Assembly: GCF_046557615.1 (NCBI RefSeq)
Contig: NZ_JBKIII010000002.1
Location: 620,001-684,000, forward strand
Length of the DNA stretch: 64,000 bases
Direction of reading: 5' to 3'
Source: Haloferax sp046557615
Lineage (GTDB): Archaea; Halobacteriota; Halobacteria; Halobacteriales; Haloferacaceae
A model generated the notes under the pieces. That model was not told where the DNA came from, did no database searches, and saw nothing but the letters and a program-made list of their open reading frames with translations. Below, one piece after another: positions 1 through 7,389 of this stretch. Positions within the stretch are counted from its first letter, which is position 1. Every line of letters begins with the position of its first letter. The translations under genes were made by a program, and so were the position numbers.

Positions 1-287
1 TGACTGGCATCTAATCCGCCAGTAGTATCCGACCGAAGTTTGGACGTGGTCCCCGACGCCTTCTCGGCGTCGGCGGCTTCATCTGTGCGTTGAATCGTGA
101 ATTCGAATGTTGCCCCGTGTTTGGGCACCTGTCGCACCCGAGTCCCGTCATCGACGTGGAACGTCTGCATCGTCTCGACGACGATACGACCGGCTATCCC
201 GACCAAGTCGGGGTTCGCCGCGTCGACGACCTCGACGTGGAGGCCGTTGAGTTCGTGTCGTGTGAGGGTCTCGGGTGTGAGTGACAT
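1..287 (-). CDS. rnp1: Ribonuclease P protein component 1 (Rpp29/Pop4), 3' end outside window
   Basis: Protein subunit of archaeal RNase P, which removes the 5' leader of pre-tRNAs together with the catalytic RNA. The frame opens at ATG 287-285, inside the TAATG junction with rpl29 (one-base overlap), and stays open for 95 codons to the window edge. The N-terminal half (MSLTPETLTRHELNGLHVEV, then a stretch around GIAGRIVVETMQTF) fits the Sm-like Rpp29 barrel. After about residue 70 it is charged and probably disordered. Placement after rpl29 in the S10/spc operon is the usual archaeal position, with rps17 expected next. Confidence 0.9.
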   Translation of the reverse strand, partial: MSLTPETLTRHELNGLHVEVVDAANPDLVGIAGRIVVETMQTFHVDDGTRVRQVPKHGATFEFTIQRTDEAADAEKASGTTSKLRSDTTGGLDAS

Positions 288-499
288 TATTCGTCGTCGA
301 AGTCGCCTTCTTCGCCCTGAATCGTCTTGATTCGGGCGACGGTCCGCTTCAGCTCGGAGACACGACCGGGGTTGTCCGGTGCGCCACCTGCCGCTTGGAC
401 AGCCTTCGCGTTGAGCAGTTCAGTTTCGAGCTCTTCGAGCTCGGCTTCACGCTCTGCGGGCGTCATGTCGCGGATTTCTTCGGTGTAGAGGATTGCCAT
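287..499 (-). CDS. rpl29: Large ribosomal subunit protein uL29
   Basis: A 70-residue two-helix protein of the exit-tunnel rim of the 50S subunit. The motif MTPAEREAELEELETELLNA followed by a basic ARIKTI segment is the L29 pattern, and the length is normal. It starts right after the rps3 stop and ends in TAATG shared with rnp1, so it is translated within the polycistronic ribosomal operon. Confidence 0.95.
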   Translation of the reverse strand: MAILYTEEIRDMTPAEREAELEELETELLNAKAVQAAGGAPDNPGRVSELKRTVARIKTIQGEEGDFDDE

Positions 500-1390
500 T
501 TATTCTTCCTCCGTTTCTTCGTCGTCTTCTGCTTCCATCTCGGCGACGAGGTCGGCCGCTTCCTCAGCGACTTCTTCGTCGAGTTCTTCGTCGTCTTCGA
601 CGACTTCTTCCTCGACTGCTTCCTCTTCGTCGGAGTCAGCATCTTCCTCGACGGCTTCCTCTTCGAGGAGGTCCTCTTCGAGGTCGACTTCGGCGTCGGC
701 ATCCTCGGAGACGTCCGGAACTTCTTCCGGTTCCTCTTCGAGGAGGTCTTCGACGCTCTCGGTCTCTTCGATCTGTTCGACCGCTTCAGGCTCTGCGCCT
801 TCTTCGACTTCGAAGTCGTCGGGGAGTCGCGCTCCCGGCGGGATGATCTTGACCGTGACACCGATGGTGCCGAGCTTCATGACGGCGACGCCCTGGCCTT
901 CGTCGACGATTTCCTGGGCGGGTTCGCCGTTGTGCTTGATGTAGCCGCGGTTGAACTTCTCGACGCGCGAGCGAGCGCCAGTGACCTTGCCGGACAGGAC
1001 GATTTCGGCGCCGAGTGCGCCGGAGTCCATGATACGGTCGATGGTCGTGTGGCCTGCTTTGCGGAAGTACCAGCCACGCTCGAGTGCGTTGGCGAGGCGG
1101 TCGGCGACGATTCGGGCGTTGAGGTCCGGCTCGTCGACTTCCTGTACGTCAATCTGCGGGTCGTCGAGGTTGAATCGGTCTTCGAGTTCGCGGGTAACCT
1201 TGCGGATGTTCTTCCCGCCTTTCCCGATGACCATACCAGGCTTCTCTGCCTTGAGCACGATTTGGGTGCCCATCGGCGTCTTGGCGACGTCCATGCCGCC
1301 GTAGCCTGCACGACCGAGTTCCTTTGCGAAGAACTCGTCGATCTGGGACCGCTGCAGTCCGTTTTCGATGAATTGGTGTTCGTCAGCCAT
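500..1390 (-). CDS. rps3: Small ribosomal subunit protein uS3 with long acidic tail
   Basis: A 30S head protein at the mRNA entry site. A KH domain with the GKGG loop is at residues 56-59 (context PGMVIGKGGKNIRK), followed by the S3 C-terminal domain to about residue 190. Residues 191-296 form an extension in which 62 of 106 residues are Asp or Glu and none is Lys or Arg. Related haloarchaea have acidic S3 tails; the role is not known from sequence. The start overlaps the rpl22 stop by one base (TAATG). Confidence 0.96.
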   Translation of the reverse strand: MADEHQFIENGLQRSQIDEFFAKELGRAGYGGMDVAKTPMGTQIVLKAEKPGMVIGKGGKNIRKVTRELEDRFNLDDPQIDVQEVDEPDLNARIVADRLANALERGWYFRKAGHTTIDRIMDSGALGAEIVLSGKVTGARSRVEKFNRGYIKHNGEPAQEIVDEGQGVAVMKLGTIGVTVKIIPPGARLPDDFEVEEGAEPEAVEQIEETESVEDLLEEEPEEVPDVSEDADAEVDLEEDLLEEEAVEEDADSDEEEAVEEEVVEDDEELDEEVAEEAADLVAEMEAEDDEETEEE

Positions 1391-1851
1391 TATTCCTCGA
1401 CCTCTTCGATGATGAGTTCGACGTCACAGATTGGAGTGTTCCACGGGTCGGCACGACCGAATGCGCGGGGTTTCCGGCCTGGTCGTTCTCCGACTTTGTG
1501 GGCTGCGACGTGCATGATTTCCATCGATGGACCATCGAAGCCCTGTTCGGTGGCGTTGTTCCGGACGTTTTCGAGGAGTTCGAGGAACGCCTTGGACGCC
1601 TTTTCGGGGTATCGTCCTGCGTCCCAGCCATCGATATCGCTCCGGTGACCAACACCCGAGTTGTGCTGCTTGAACGGAACCGACCGCTCGCCGTCGATGA
1701 CGGCTTCGAGGTATTCCTCGGCGTCGGCGACGGACATCCCCTTGATCGCTTTGGAGACGGCCTTGCTGTGCTTGAGGCTGATGGGCCGGTCGCGGAGCAT
1801 CCCCTTGGAGGTGGTCTCCGGGTCGGCCTCGACGCTGTAGTTGATTCCCAT
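1390..1851 (-). CDS. rpl22: Large ribosomal subunit protein uL22
   Basis: A 50S protein whose beta-hairpin lines the nascent-peptide tunnel. At 153 residues it matches archaeal L22. It begins MGINYSVEADPETTSKGMLR and contains the core KASKAFLELLENVRNNA and a C-terminal hairpin region with the HVAAHKVGERPGRKPRAFGR pattern. It lies between rps19 and rps3 in canonical order, with a gap of a few bases to rps19 and a one-base overlap with rps3. Confidence 0.95.
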   Translation of the reverse strand: MGINYSVEADPETTSKGMLRDRPISLKHSKAVSKAIKGMSVADAEEYLEAVIDGERSVPFKQHNSGVGHRSDIDGWDAGRYPEKASKAFLELLENVRNNATEQGFDGPSMEIMHVAAHKVGERPGRKPRAFGRADPWNTPICDVELIIEEVEE

Positions 1852-1855
1852 GGTT

Positions 1856-2278
1856 TTACTTGAGCGGCACGAACTTCGAGGACCGGGTCGCGCCGATACC
1901 GGCCTGCCCGTGGGTCACTGACGACCGAGTAAGCTGGAATTCGCCAAGATAGTGTCCGATCATCTCGGGCTGAATCTTGACACGTTTGAATTCCTGGCCG
2001 TTGTAGACAGCGAAGGTGAGTCCGACGAAGGACGGGAGAATCGGCATGTCACGCAGGTGCGTGCGGATTGGCGCGTTCGCCGTTCCTTCTTCCGTCTTGT
2101 CTTCGGCCTTCGCAGCCAGTTTCTCTTGGTCCGTCGAGAGGCCACGGGTGATAGTTCGCCGCTGTCGAGCGGGGAGCAGTTCCGCGACTTCGTCGAGCTC
2201 CATATCCTGCAGCTCTTCGAGCGTGTAGCCACGGTAGGTGAAGTCACCTTCGCGGCCGGTACGGTATTGCGTGCTCAT
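1856..2278 (-). CDS. rps19: Small ribosomal subunit protein uS19
   Basis: A 30S head protein near the subunit bridge. The 140-residue archaeal form has an N-terminal extension (TYRGYTLEELQDMELDEVAE) ahead of the conserved core, which includes RTHLRDMPILPSFVGLTFAV and the C-terminal GHYLGEFQLTRSSVTHGQAG. The latter is the usual S19 signature. Only two bases separate its start from the rpl2 stop. Confidence 0.95.
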   Translation of the reverse strand: MSTQYRTGREGDFTYRGYTLEELQDMELDEVAELLPARQRRTITRGLSTDQEKLAAKAEDKTEEGTANAPIRTHLRDMPILPSFVGLTFAVYNGQEFKRVKIQPEMIGHYLGEFQLTRSSVTHGQAGIGATRSSKFVPLK

Positions 2279-2280
2279 GA

Positions 2281-3006
2281 TTACTTACCTCCCTTGCCAC
2301 CGCGACCGGTGCGCTTAGAGGCGATGTCACCGACCTTCCGTCCCGGCGGGGCGTCCCGCGAGACAGATTTCGGCTGACCGGGGTGCTGCCGTCCGCCGCC
2401 ACCGAACGGGTGGTCGACGGCGTTCATAGCAACACCGCGGACGCGCGGCCACTTGATACCACGCGCTTTCATCTTGTGGTACTTCTTCCCTGCCTTGACG
2501 AACGGCTTTTCCGTTCGACCGCCACCGGCGACGACGCCGATGGTTGCACGGCACGTGGGGTTGAGGCGCTTGACCTCGCCCGACGGGAGCTTCACGACTG
2601 CGACCTCGCGGTCGTGCGAGAGCAGTTGTGCGCTGACACCGGATGCACGGGCGAACTTCCCGCCGTCGCCGGGCTGGCGCTCGACGTTACAGACGGGGAC
2701 ACCTTCGGGAATCTCAGCCAGCGGCATCGTGTTGCCGGGCTTGATTTCGGCGGAGACACCGATCTGGATCTCCTCACCGACGCTGACTCCCTCAGGAACG
2801 AGGATCATGCGCTGTTCGTCTTCGAACTCGACGAGTGCGATAGGCGCACTGCGAGCGGGGTCGTGTTCGATGCCAACGACGGTACCGGAGATGGTGCCAT
2901 CGTCGTCAGACTTCTTGTGGGACAGTTCGGCCTTGTAGCGGTGCGATGGTGCACGGAACGTGGAGGAACCGCGACCACGACGCTGGCCCTGAATTCGGCG
3001 TCCCAT
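2281..3006 (-). CDS. rpl2: Large ribosomal subunit protein uL2
   Basis: A 50S protein needed for subunit joining and peptidyl-transferase architecture. The 241-residue protein begins MGRRIQGQRRGRGSSTFRAP and carries the C-terminal signature RGVAMNAVDHPFGGGGRQHP, including the conserved His of the L2 peptidyl-transferase-proximal loop. Order rpl23-rpl2-rps19 is canonical. It is basic at both ends but has acidic surface patches, as expected in a salt-in archaeon. Confidence 0.96.
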   Translation of the reverse strand: MGRRIQGQRRGRGSSTFRAPSHRYKAELSHKKSDDDGTISGTVVGIEHDPARSAPIALVEFEDEQRMILVPEGVSVGEEIQIGVSAEIKPGNTMPLAEIPEGVPVCNVERQPGDGGKFARASGVSAQLLSHDREVAVVKLPSGEVKRLNPTCRATIGVVAGGGRTEKPFVKAGKKYHKMKARGIKWPRVRGVAMNAVDHPFGGGGRQHPGQPKSVSRDAPPGRKVGDIASKRTGRGGKGGK

Positions 3007-3008
3007 CG

Positions 3009-3263
3009 TTAGAACACCCCAATTCGGGAGGCGACTTCCTGCGCCTCGTCGTCTTCAGAGAGACGGACGGTTGCTTTCTTCTTCCCCTTCATCGTAATCT
3101 GCGTGTTGATGTTTTCGATGGTCACATCGTAACGCGACTCGATCTCCTCACGGATTTCGGGCTTGTTCGCGTCGATGTGGACGATGAACTGGAGCGTGTT
3201 GTCGAAGTCCATCATGTTCATCGCCTTCTCAGTGACGAGTGGGTGTTCGATGAGCGTGCTCAT
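3009..3263 (-). CDS. rpl23: Large ribosomal subunit protein uL23
   Basis: An 84-residue 50S protein at the tunnel exit, a docking site for SRP in other organisms. It starts MSTLIEHPLVTEKAMNMMDF, the conserved L23 N-terminus, followed by the QFIVHIDANKPEIREEIE strand-helix segment. The start codon overlaps the rpl4 stop by four bases (ATGA), indicating translational coupling. Confidence 0.95.
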   Translation of the reverse strand: MSTLIEHPLVTEKAMNMMDFDNTLQFIVHIDANKPEIREEIESRYDVTIENINTQITMKGKKKATVRLSEDDEAQEVASRIGVF

Positions 3264-4006
3264 CGGTCAGCCACCTCTGCGAGTGCACCTTCGGTGAAGA
3301 TGGTCAGGCGACCGGCGTGGGTACCGGGTGCGAGGTCCTCGGCCGAGACGTTCGCCGCGGTTGCGACGTCGACACCGGCGAGGTTGCGAGCAGCCTTCGA
3401 TGGCTCCTCGGACGTCACGAAGAGAATCGACTTCGGACGCGTGTACTTGCGGCCACGGAGTTTGCCCTGACCGCCCTTGACCTTCTTGTTGTCTTCCGAG
3501 CGCTCGATGTCGGCGTAGACGCCGAGCGACGAGAGGAGTTCGACGACTTCCTTCGTCTTCACGAGGTCCTCGAAGTCGTCAGAGACGACGAGCGGCAGTT
3601 CGAGGTCGTCGTCGAACTGGTGGCCGCGCTCTGCGACGAGTTCGGGATTCGCCGTTGCGGCGAGTGCCGAGCGGACTGCGAGTTTGCGCTCTTTCGTGTT
3701 GATGCTCTTCCCCTGGTCCTTCTCGGCCTTCGGCGGGTGGGCGCGGCGGCCGGAGACGGCGTGCGGAACACGTCGAGCGACACCATTCTGACGTGGGTCG
3801 TGCGACATGCCGCGGCCGCTCCCAAAGGACTCTGCTGGCGTACGCATGCCAGCGTAGGGGTCGGAACCGTACGGCTGTTTTCGGTTGGCCTGTGCGGCGA
3901 TGACTGCGCGCTTGATGAGGTCCGGACGGTAAGCCGTCTCGAAGACCTCAGGCAGGTCGATGCTGCCTGCGTCGTCGCCGTTCAGGTCGCGGATAGTTGC
4001 CTGCAT
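3260..4006 (-). CDS. rpl4: Large ribosomal subunit protein uL4
   Basis: A 248-residue archaeal L4 (called L1e in older annotations) with an extended loop reaching the peptide tunnel. Diagnostic segments are LPEVFETAYRPDLIKRAV near the N-terminus and the Arg/Gly/His-rich loop SHDPRQNGVARRVPHAVSGR, followed by KAEKDQGKSINTKERKLAVR. It lies three bases after the rpl3 stop and overlaps rpl23. Confidence 0.95.
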   Translation of the reverse strand: MQATIRDLNGDDAGSIDLPEVFETAYRPDLIKRAVIAAQANRKQPYGSDPYAGMRTPAESFGSGRGMSHDPRQNGVARRVPHAVSGRRAHPPKAEKDQGKSINTKERKLAVRSALAATANPELVAERGHQFDDDLELPLVVSDDFEDLVKTKEVVELLSSLGVYADIERSEDNKKVKGGQGKLRGRKYTRPKSILFVTSEEPSKAARNLAGVDVATAANVSAEDLAPGTHAGRLTIFTEGALAEVADR

Positions 4007-4009
4007 GGT

Positions 4010-5026
4010 TTAACCCTGGTTCGATGCGGTAGAGACGTAGCGCACCTCGGGATCGAGGCGCGGTTGGTCGTTCGGCCGGATGGCCGGTCGGAACCGCAGA
4101 AGGCGCTTGTTGGGGCCCGGAAGCGAGCCTTTGACGAGCGCGTAGGAGCCGTCGACCTCACCGTAGTTGACGAAGCCACCCTCGACGGATGCCTCGTCGT
4201 CCTCACCGAGGTCGATCAGGCGTTTGTTGAGTTCGGTGCGTTGGTGGTACCCGGTCTGACCGAGTTGCGGAACCGTCGAGCGAACGCGCGACGGGTTCCA
4301 TGGGCCGAGGTTGCCAATACGGCGTCTCCAGCCCTGACGGGCGTGCTTGCCCTTCCGCTTCTGGACGCCCCATCGCTTGACGGGACCTTGGGTACCCTTA
4401 CCTTTCGTGACACCAGCGGCGTCGAGGTACTCGCCAGCGCGGAAGACGTCCGACATCTCGTGGACGCCACCCTCACCGACGAGTTCGAGTGCGAAGTCGG
4501 CGCGCTCTGCGAGCGAGCCACCGCCAACGCGCGTCTCCATCACGTCAGGTTTCTTCTTCGGGACGTTCTTGAGGTCCGACGGAACCGTGTGCGTGATGAC
4601 GCGAATGTCATCGACCTCGCCAGCCTCGACGGCTGCGCGAAGTTCGTCGGCATCTTCTTCGAACGTATCTTCTGCCGGAAGGTCGAGGACGCGGTCGAGT
4701 TCGTCGTGGAACTCGCTCGCCCAGACCTCAGTCTCCGGGTTGAGTCCGTACGCCGTCTGCTTGTAGGCACGAATGGCGACAGCACGCATCGGTGGCGTCT
4801 CGACGACGGTCACCGGAACGGCTTCCTCCATCCCTTCTCGGGGGGAGTCGGCCTCGTCGTTGACCATCATGACGTGGGTCATACCGGCTTTGTAGCCAGC
4901 AAAGCCCTGCAGTGCAGGGGAGCCATCGTCACTTGGCCACGACTTGATGCGCGGAACCTCTTTGGTCACGCGCTTGCGTGGGCTGAAGCCCATCGAGCCT
5001 TTTCGTGGTCTGCTTGGTTGTGGCAT
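4010..5026 (-). CDS. rpl3: Large ribosomal subunit protein uL3
   Basis: First ribosomal protein of the operon, 338 residues, the usual archaeal/eukaryotic-type length. It begins MPQPSRPRKGSMGFSPRKRV and contains the conserved VTKGKGTQGPVKRWGVQKRK and GNLGPWNPSRV segments of the extended loop near the peptidyl-transferase centre. Only four bases separate it from the upstream SPOUT methyltransferase gene, so both are probably on one transcript. Confidence 0.96.
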   Translation of the reverse strand: MPQPSRPRKGSMGFSPRKRVTKEVPRIKSWPSDDGSPALQGFAGYKAGMTHVMMVNDEADSPREGMEEAVPVTVVETPPMRAVAIRAYKQTAYGLNPETEVWASEFHDELDRVLDLPAEDTFEEDADELRAAVEAGEVDDIRVITHTVPSDLKNVPKKKPDVMETRVGGGSLAERADFALELVGEGGVHEMSDVFRAGEYLDAAGVTKGKGTQGPVKRWGVQKRKGKHARQGWRRRIGNLGPWNPSRVRSTVPQLGQTGYHQRTELNKRLIDLGEDDEASVEGGFVNYGEVDGSYALVKGSLPGPNKRLLRFRPAIRPNDQPRLDPEVRYVSTASNQG

Positions 5027-5030
5027 GTAT

Positions 5031-5873
5031 TCACTCCGTGAGTGTCAGGGACGCGAGCGACGCGAACATCGCTTCCTCAGTTCGCACCACTTCGCTGCCC
5101 TGTCGCGGAATCGTATTGAGCCAGAGGTCGAACCCCGGACCACCGGAAGGTTCGACGTCTGCGACACCCTCGGGGTCCAACCCAAGGATGTCCGGAAGGC
5201 CTCGGCCCGGCGAACCGAAGACGACGGTCATTCCGTCGGCGTCGGCGATGCGGGCCGTCAGTTCGCCCAGTCGGGCGACCGACAGCGACTCGCCATAGCG
5301 AGACGTGGCGATTCGCACGCCAGCATCTGGCAGGCCGAGTGCTTCCGTGAGGTCCATGCGGGAGACCGTGAACCCGGGAAGGGGCTCATCGACAATCCTC
5401 GCACGGACCGGTTCTCGCGAAGAGATCCTGACAGCGACGCGCTCTCCCTCGTTAACGTCCATCCCTGGCGGGACGAACAGGGAGATCGGGTGTTGCATTC
5501 CGCAATTGACCCGAACGCGGTCGTCAGGTCCGACCTCGGTCACGATTCCTTCTCGCAACGCAGGCAACTCGTCTGAGTCACCTGCGGTCGTAGACGACAC
5601 GAGCATAGGCGGCAAGATACCAGCGTAGCGAAGTTCGTCCCGCTTGCCCCACACCTCTTTTCGGAGGTATGGTGGCGTTGCGGCATACCGAAGTATGGTT
5701 TCGACGAACTCACCGCCCCATCGCGTCTCGCCATCTTCGTCGGGGAAGATGACGAGTCGGTCTGCCCGGAAGATCACCGCCGCACGGGCGATGTAGCCGA
5801 GTTTGCGAGTTGCCTCGCGTTGGTCTTCGGCTTCCCGGACGAGTGAGGACGGCACGAGTACGCTGTGTGTCAT
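5031..5873 (-). CDS. SPOUT-superfamily RNA methyltransferase (COG2106-type)
   Basis: A 280-residue member of the archaeal/eukaryotic family (PF02598-type) annotated as putative RNA uridine N3-methyltransferase. It opens with MTHSVLVPSSLVREAEDQRE, followed by the GYIARAAVIFRADRLVIFPD strand-turn region. An OB-like insert (GIVTEVGPDDRVRVNCGMQH) sits mid-protein, and the C-terminal knot region contains MTVVFGSPGRGLPDILGL, the likely SAM-binding trefoil loop. It sits directly upstream of rpl3, a common archaeal arrangement that supports a role in rRNA modification; the exact target is inferred. Confidence 0.85.
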   Translation of the reverse strand: MTHSVLVPSSLVREAEDQREATRKLGYIARAAVIFRADRLVIFPDEDGETRWGGEFVETILRYAATPPYLRKEVWGKRDELRYAGILPPMLVSSTTAGDSDELPALREGIVTEVGPDDRVRVNCGMQHPISLFVPPGMDVNEGERVAVRISSREPVRARIVDEPLPGFTVSRMDLTEALGLPDAGVRIATSRYGESLSVARLGELTARIADADGMTVVFGSPGRGLPDILGLDPEGVADVEPSGGPGFDLWLNTIPRQGSEVVRTEEAMFASLASLTLTE

Positions 5874-6153
5874 GCCGAATTCATCCTCGTCTCATCTAGA
5901 CTGTGGCGTTTGTACCGGGGGGCAACCTAAAAGAGTAGCGAATCGTTTCTGGGGTGATAGAGCCTCCCACGCACCTGTTTGTGAGGAATTAGCGAATGAC
6001 CCATGGTACAAATTAACAGGAAATCTGAAACATCCAATTGGATGCCACTGATGTGGTAGCAGTTGGCGCGCTGTCGCCCGATTTCTCCCCCAGATTCGCA
6101 AGTCTTATTTATCAACCCGGCATTATCCAAAAACGCAGCAAACGCCGCGATAC
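5874..6153. other. AT-richer intergenic stretch before the tRNA pair
   Basis: About 280 bases between the divergent SPOUT methyltransferase and the tRNA-Gly genes. The composition is more AT-rich than the surroundings. I find no coding frame with haloarchaeal-like acidic codon use on either strand. The only feature I can support is the promoter just upstream of the tRNAs. It could hold a decayed insertion, but no terminal repeats or transposase fragment are visible. Confidence 0.4.
6104..6112 (+). promoter_or_regulatory. TATA-box candidate for the tRNA-Gly pair
   Basis: The AT-rich element CTTATTTAT lies about 42-50 bases before the first tRNA. It is the only TATA-like sequence close upstream on this strand, and the distance suits a short 5' leader. 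No transcription data are available. Confidence 0.45.
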
Positions 6154-6224
6154 GCGCTGGTAGTGTAGTGGTATCACGTGACCTTGCCATGGTCACAACC
6201 TGGGTTCAAATCCCAGCCAGCGCA
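6154..6224 (+). tRNA. tRNA-Gly(GCC), copy 1
   Basis: A 71-base cloverleaf. The acceptor stem GCGCTGG pairs with CCAGCGC, with discriminator A at 6224. The anticodon arm is TGACC-TTGCCAT-GGTCA, giving anticodon GCC. The T arm is CTGGG-TTCAAAT-CCCAG. The 3' CCA is not encoded and no intron is present. Ten bases separate it from a second copy. Confidence 0.96.
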
Positions 6225-6234
6225 CTTTCGGAAC

Positions 6235-6305
6235 GCGTCGGTAGTGTAGTGGTATCACGTGACCTTGCCATGGTCACAACCTGGGTTCAAATCCCAGCCG
6301 ACGCA
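6235..6305 (+). tRNA. tRNA-Gly(GCC), copy 2
   Basis: A second 71-base tRNA-Gly with the same D, anticodon (GCC) and T arms as copy 1. It differs only in the acceptor stem, where GCGTCGG pairs with CCGACGC. The differences are compensated on both sides, so both genes fold properly. CCA is not encoded. It is probably co-transcribed with copy 1. Confidence 0.96.
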
Positions 6306-6329
6306 CTTCTCTCGAACTCAACTCACCAA

Positions 6330-6351
6330 GCGACGCGTCTCGTCGCGTCGC
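6330..6351 (+). terminator. Strong hairpin downstream of the tRNA pair
   Basis: A perfect 8-bp GC-rich stem: GCGACGCG (6330-6337) pairs with CGCGTCGC (6344-6351) around a 6-base loop, followed by CTCCTTCT. It lies 25 bases after tRNA copy 2. It may end the tRNA transcript or act as a processing structure. A long T-run is absent, so termination is inferred. Confidence 0.4.
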
Positions 6352-6382
6352 TCCTTCTGAGTGAGTGAATGTGCCCGCTGGC

Positions 6383-6430
6383 GATTTGAACTAGCGAGCA
6401 AATCTCCGATTTGTGAGTGAGGTTCAAATC
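6383..6430. repeat. Inverted repeat with T-loop-like arms
   Basis: The outer arms GATTTGAAC (6383-6391) and GTTCAAATC (6422-6430) are perfect inverted copies and match the GGTTCAAATCC core of a tRNA T arm in both orientations. Nested inside is a second perfect inverted repeat, CAAATC (6399-6404) and GATTTG (6408-6413). There is no complete tRNA here. Lying about 80 bases after two real tRNA genes, it may be a scar of site-specific integration or a decayed tRNA. Confidence 0.5.
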
Positions 6431-6489
6431 CCGTACCAACGGTTCACCAAGGACTCTTCGAGAGACTTCATCGCCTGTACCACCCTCCT

Positions 6490-6711
6490 TCACACCCTGA
6501 ATCGAACGACTGCGAGGATACCAACGACAGCGGCGACGACGCCAACGATGAAGAGTGGTTGCGTTTCGGTGGTCGTCAAGAACAACTCGAGCGGGTTGGT
6601 GCGAGTGCTGGAACCCGTCTCGAGGGTATTGCGCGAGACCACGACACCGACTGCGACGACGGCCATCACGAGGCCGACGAGTCGCGAGAGTGGTAGCGGT
6701 GCAGATGCCAT
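6490..6711 (-). CDS. Small membrane protein, two predicted TM helices
   Basis: A 73-residue protein starting MASAPLPLSRLVGLVMAVVA. I chose this ATG (6711) because the in-frame sequence before it is not protein-like and the hydrophobic helix begins right after it. The first helix is at about residues 9-27, a Thr/Asn-rich linker with TETQP follows, and the second helix (PLFIVGVVAAVVGILAVV) is near the C-terminus. No family recognised. Probably expressed alone. Confidence 0.6.
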   Translation of the reverse strand: MASAPLPLSRLVGLVMAVVAVGVVVSRNTLETGSSTRTNPLELFLTTTETQPLFIVGVVAAVVGILAVVRFRV

Positions 6712-6775
6712 ACGCGTCGCTCTCGGCTGAACGTACATATCTGTTGTTGCCACACGTGTGCGAGCGAAGTAGAAA

Positions 6776-7003
6776 CTAGTAACCGAGTGTGTCCGACGTT
6801 TCGATTCGTTCGATGGCATCCAGTTCACACAGTGCCGAGACATCGGCCTCCTCGACGACGACGATGACGCCGCCGAACTGGAGTTCGCGCCCGACAGTCC
6901 CGCCGAGTTCGGAGACGAGTGCGGTCAGTTCCGACTGGGCCTCGTCGGTCTCCGGATGAACTCGGAGTTCCGCTCGCTCGTCTTCGAAGGGGTCGTCACG
7001 CAT
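6776..7003 (-). CDS. Small conserved-type acidic protein, function unknown
   Basis: A 75-residue protein from ATG 7003 (MRDDPFEDERAELRVHPETD). A further in-frame ATG lies 27 bases upstream, but the residues it adds (MYLSHPVRR) do not look native. The pattern of alternating helices and strands (SELTALVSELGGTVGRELQ, then GGVIVVVEEADVSALCEL) suggests a compact alpha/beta ferredoxin-like fold, somewhat like inhibitor I9-type small domains. I do not recognise the family. Confidence 0.55.
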   Translation of the reverse strand: MRDDPFEDERAELRVHPETDEAQSELTALVSELGGTVGRELQFGGVIVVVEEADVSALCELDAIERIETSDTLGY

Positions 7004-7075
7004 GCGCCGAACGGGGTGAGAGAGATACATACCTGTGGTGCGTGGGGGAGGAAAAAAACGGTCGCGGTCGGCGAT

Positions 7076-7351
7076 TCAATCTTCTCTGAAGTAGTACAGT
7101 GCTTCTCGTGGGGCCGAACAGTTCGGGCAGGAGGCGGGGAATGCAGTCAGCATCCCGAGTTCGCCGCAGTCGTCACACCGCCAGGTGAGACGGGACTCGG
7201 CGAGGCGATGGTCAACCATCCGCCGATTTTCCACGACGGTCGGTGGTCGCACTGCCCGCGACGTTGTCGTCGGGCTCACTTCAACGTCGTCCCACGACTC
7301 GCGTTCTGGAACGACTGTTTTGGTCGATTGGGAAGATGTCCTAATTGCCAT
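7076..7351 (-). CDS. Small zinc-ribbon (rubredoxin-like) protein
   Basis: A 91-residue protein starting MAIRTSSQSTKTVVPERESW at ATG 7351. The N-terminal half is polar and probably flexible. The C-terminal half has two CxxC knuckles (WRCDDCGE and SCPNCSAP) about 18 residues apart, which form a zinc ribbon, and it ends in ALYYFRED. Such proteins are frequent in haloarchaea (one family is DUF7130-like), but the partner or substrate is unknown. It lies next to the YihY-type gene on the same strand. Confidence 0.65.
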   Translation of the reverse strand: MAIRTSSQSTKTVVPERESWDDVEVSPTTTSRAVRPPTVVENRRMVDHRLAESRLTWRCDDCGELGMLTAFPASCPNCSAPREALYYFRED

Positions 7352-7389
7352 AGACGAACGTTCGCGCGCCGAACGCATAATCGCTGTTC

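Noticed and set aside
281..1648. Long plus-strand frame over the ribosomal operon
   Set aside because: Antisense of rpl29, rps3 and rpl22; Phe/Arg-rich sequence and no haloarchaeal bias.
5927..6196. Minus-strand frame across the AT-rich gap into the tRNA
   Set aside because: It reads through a tRNA gene and lacks acidic bias or motifs.
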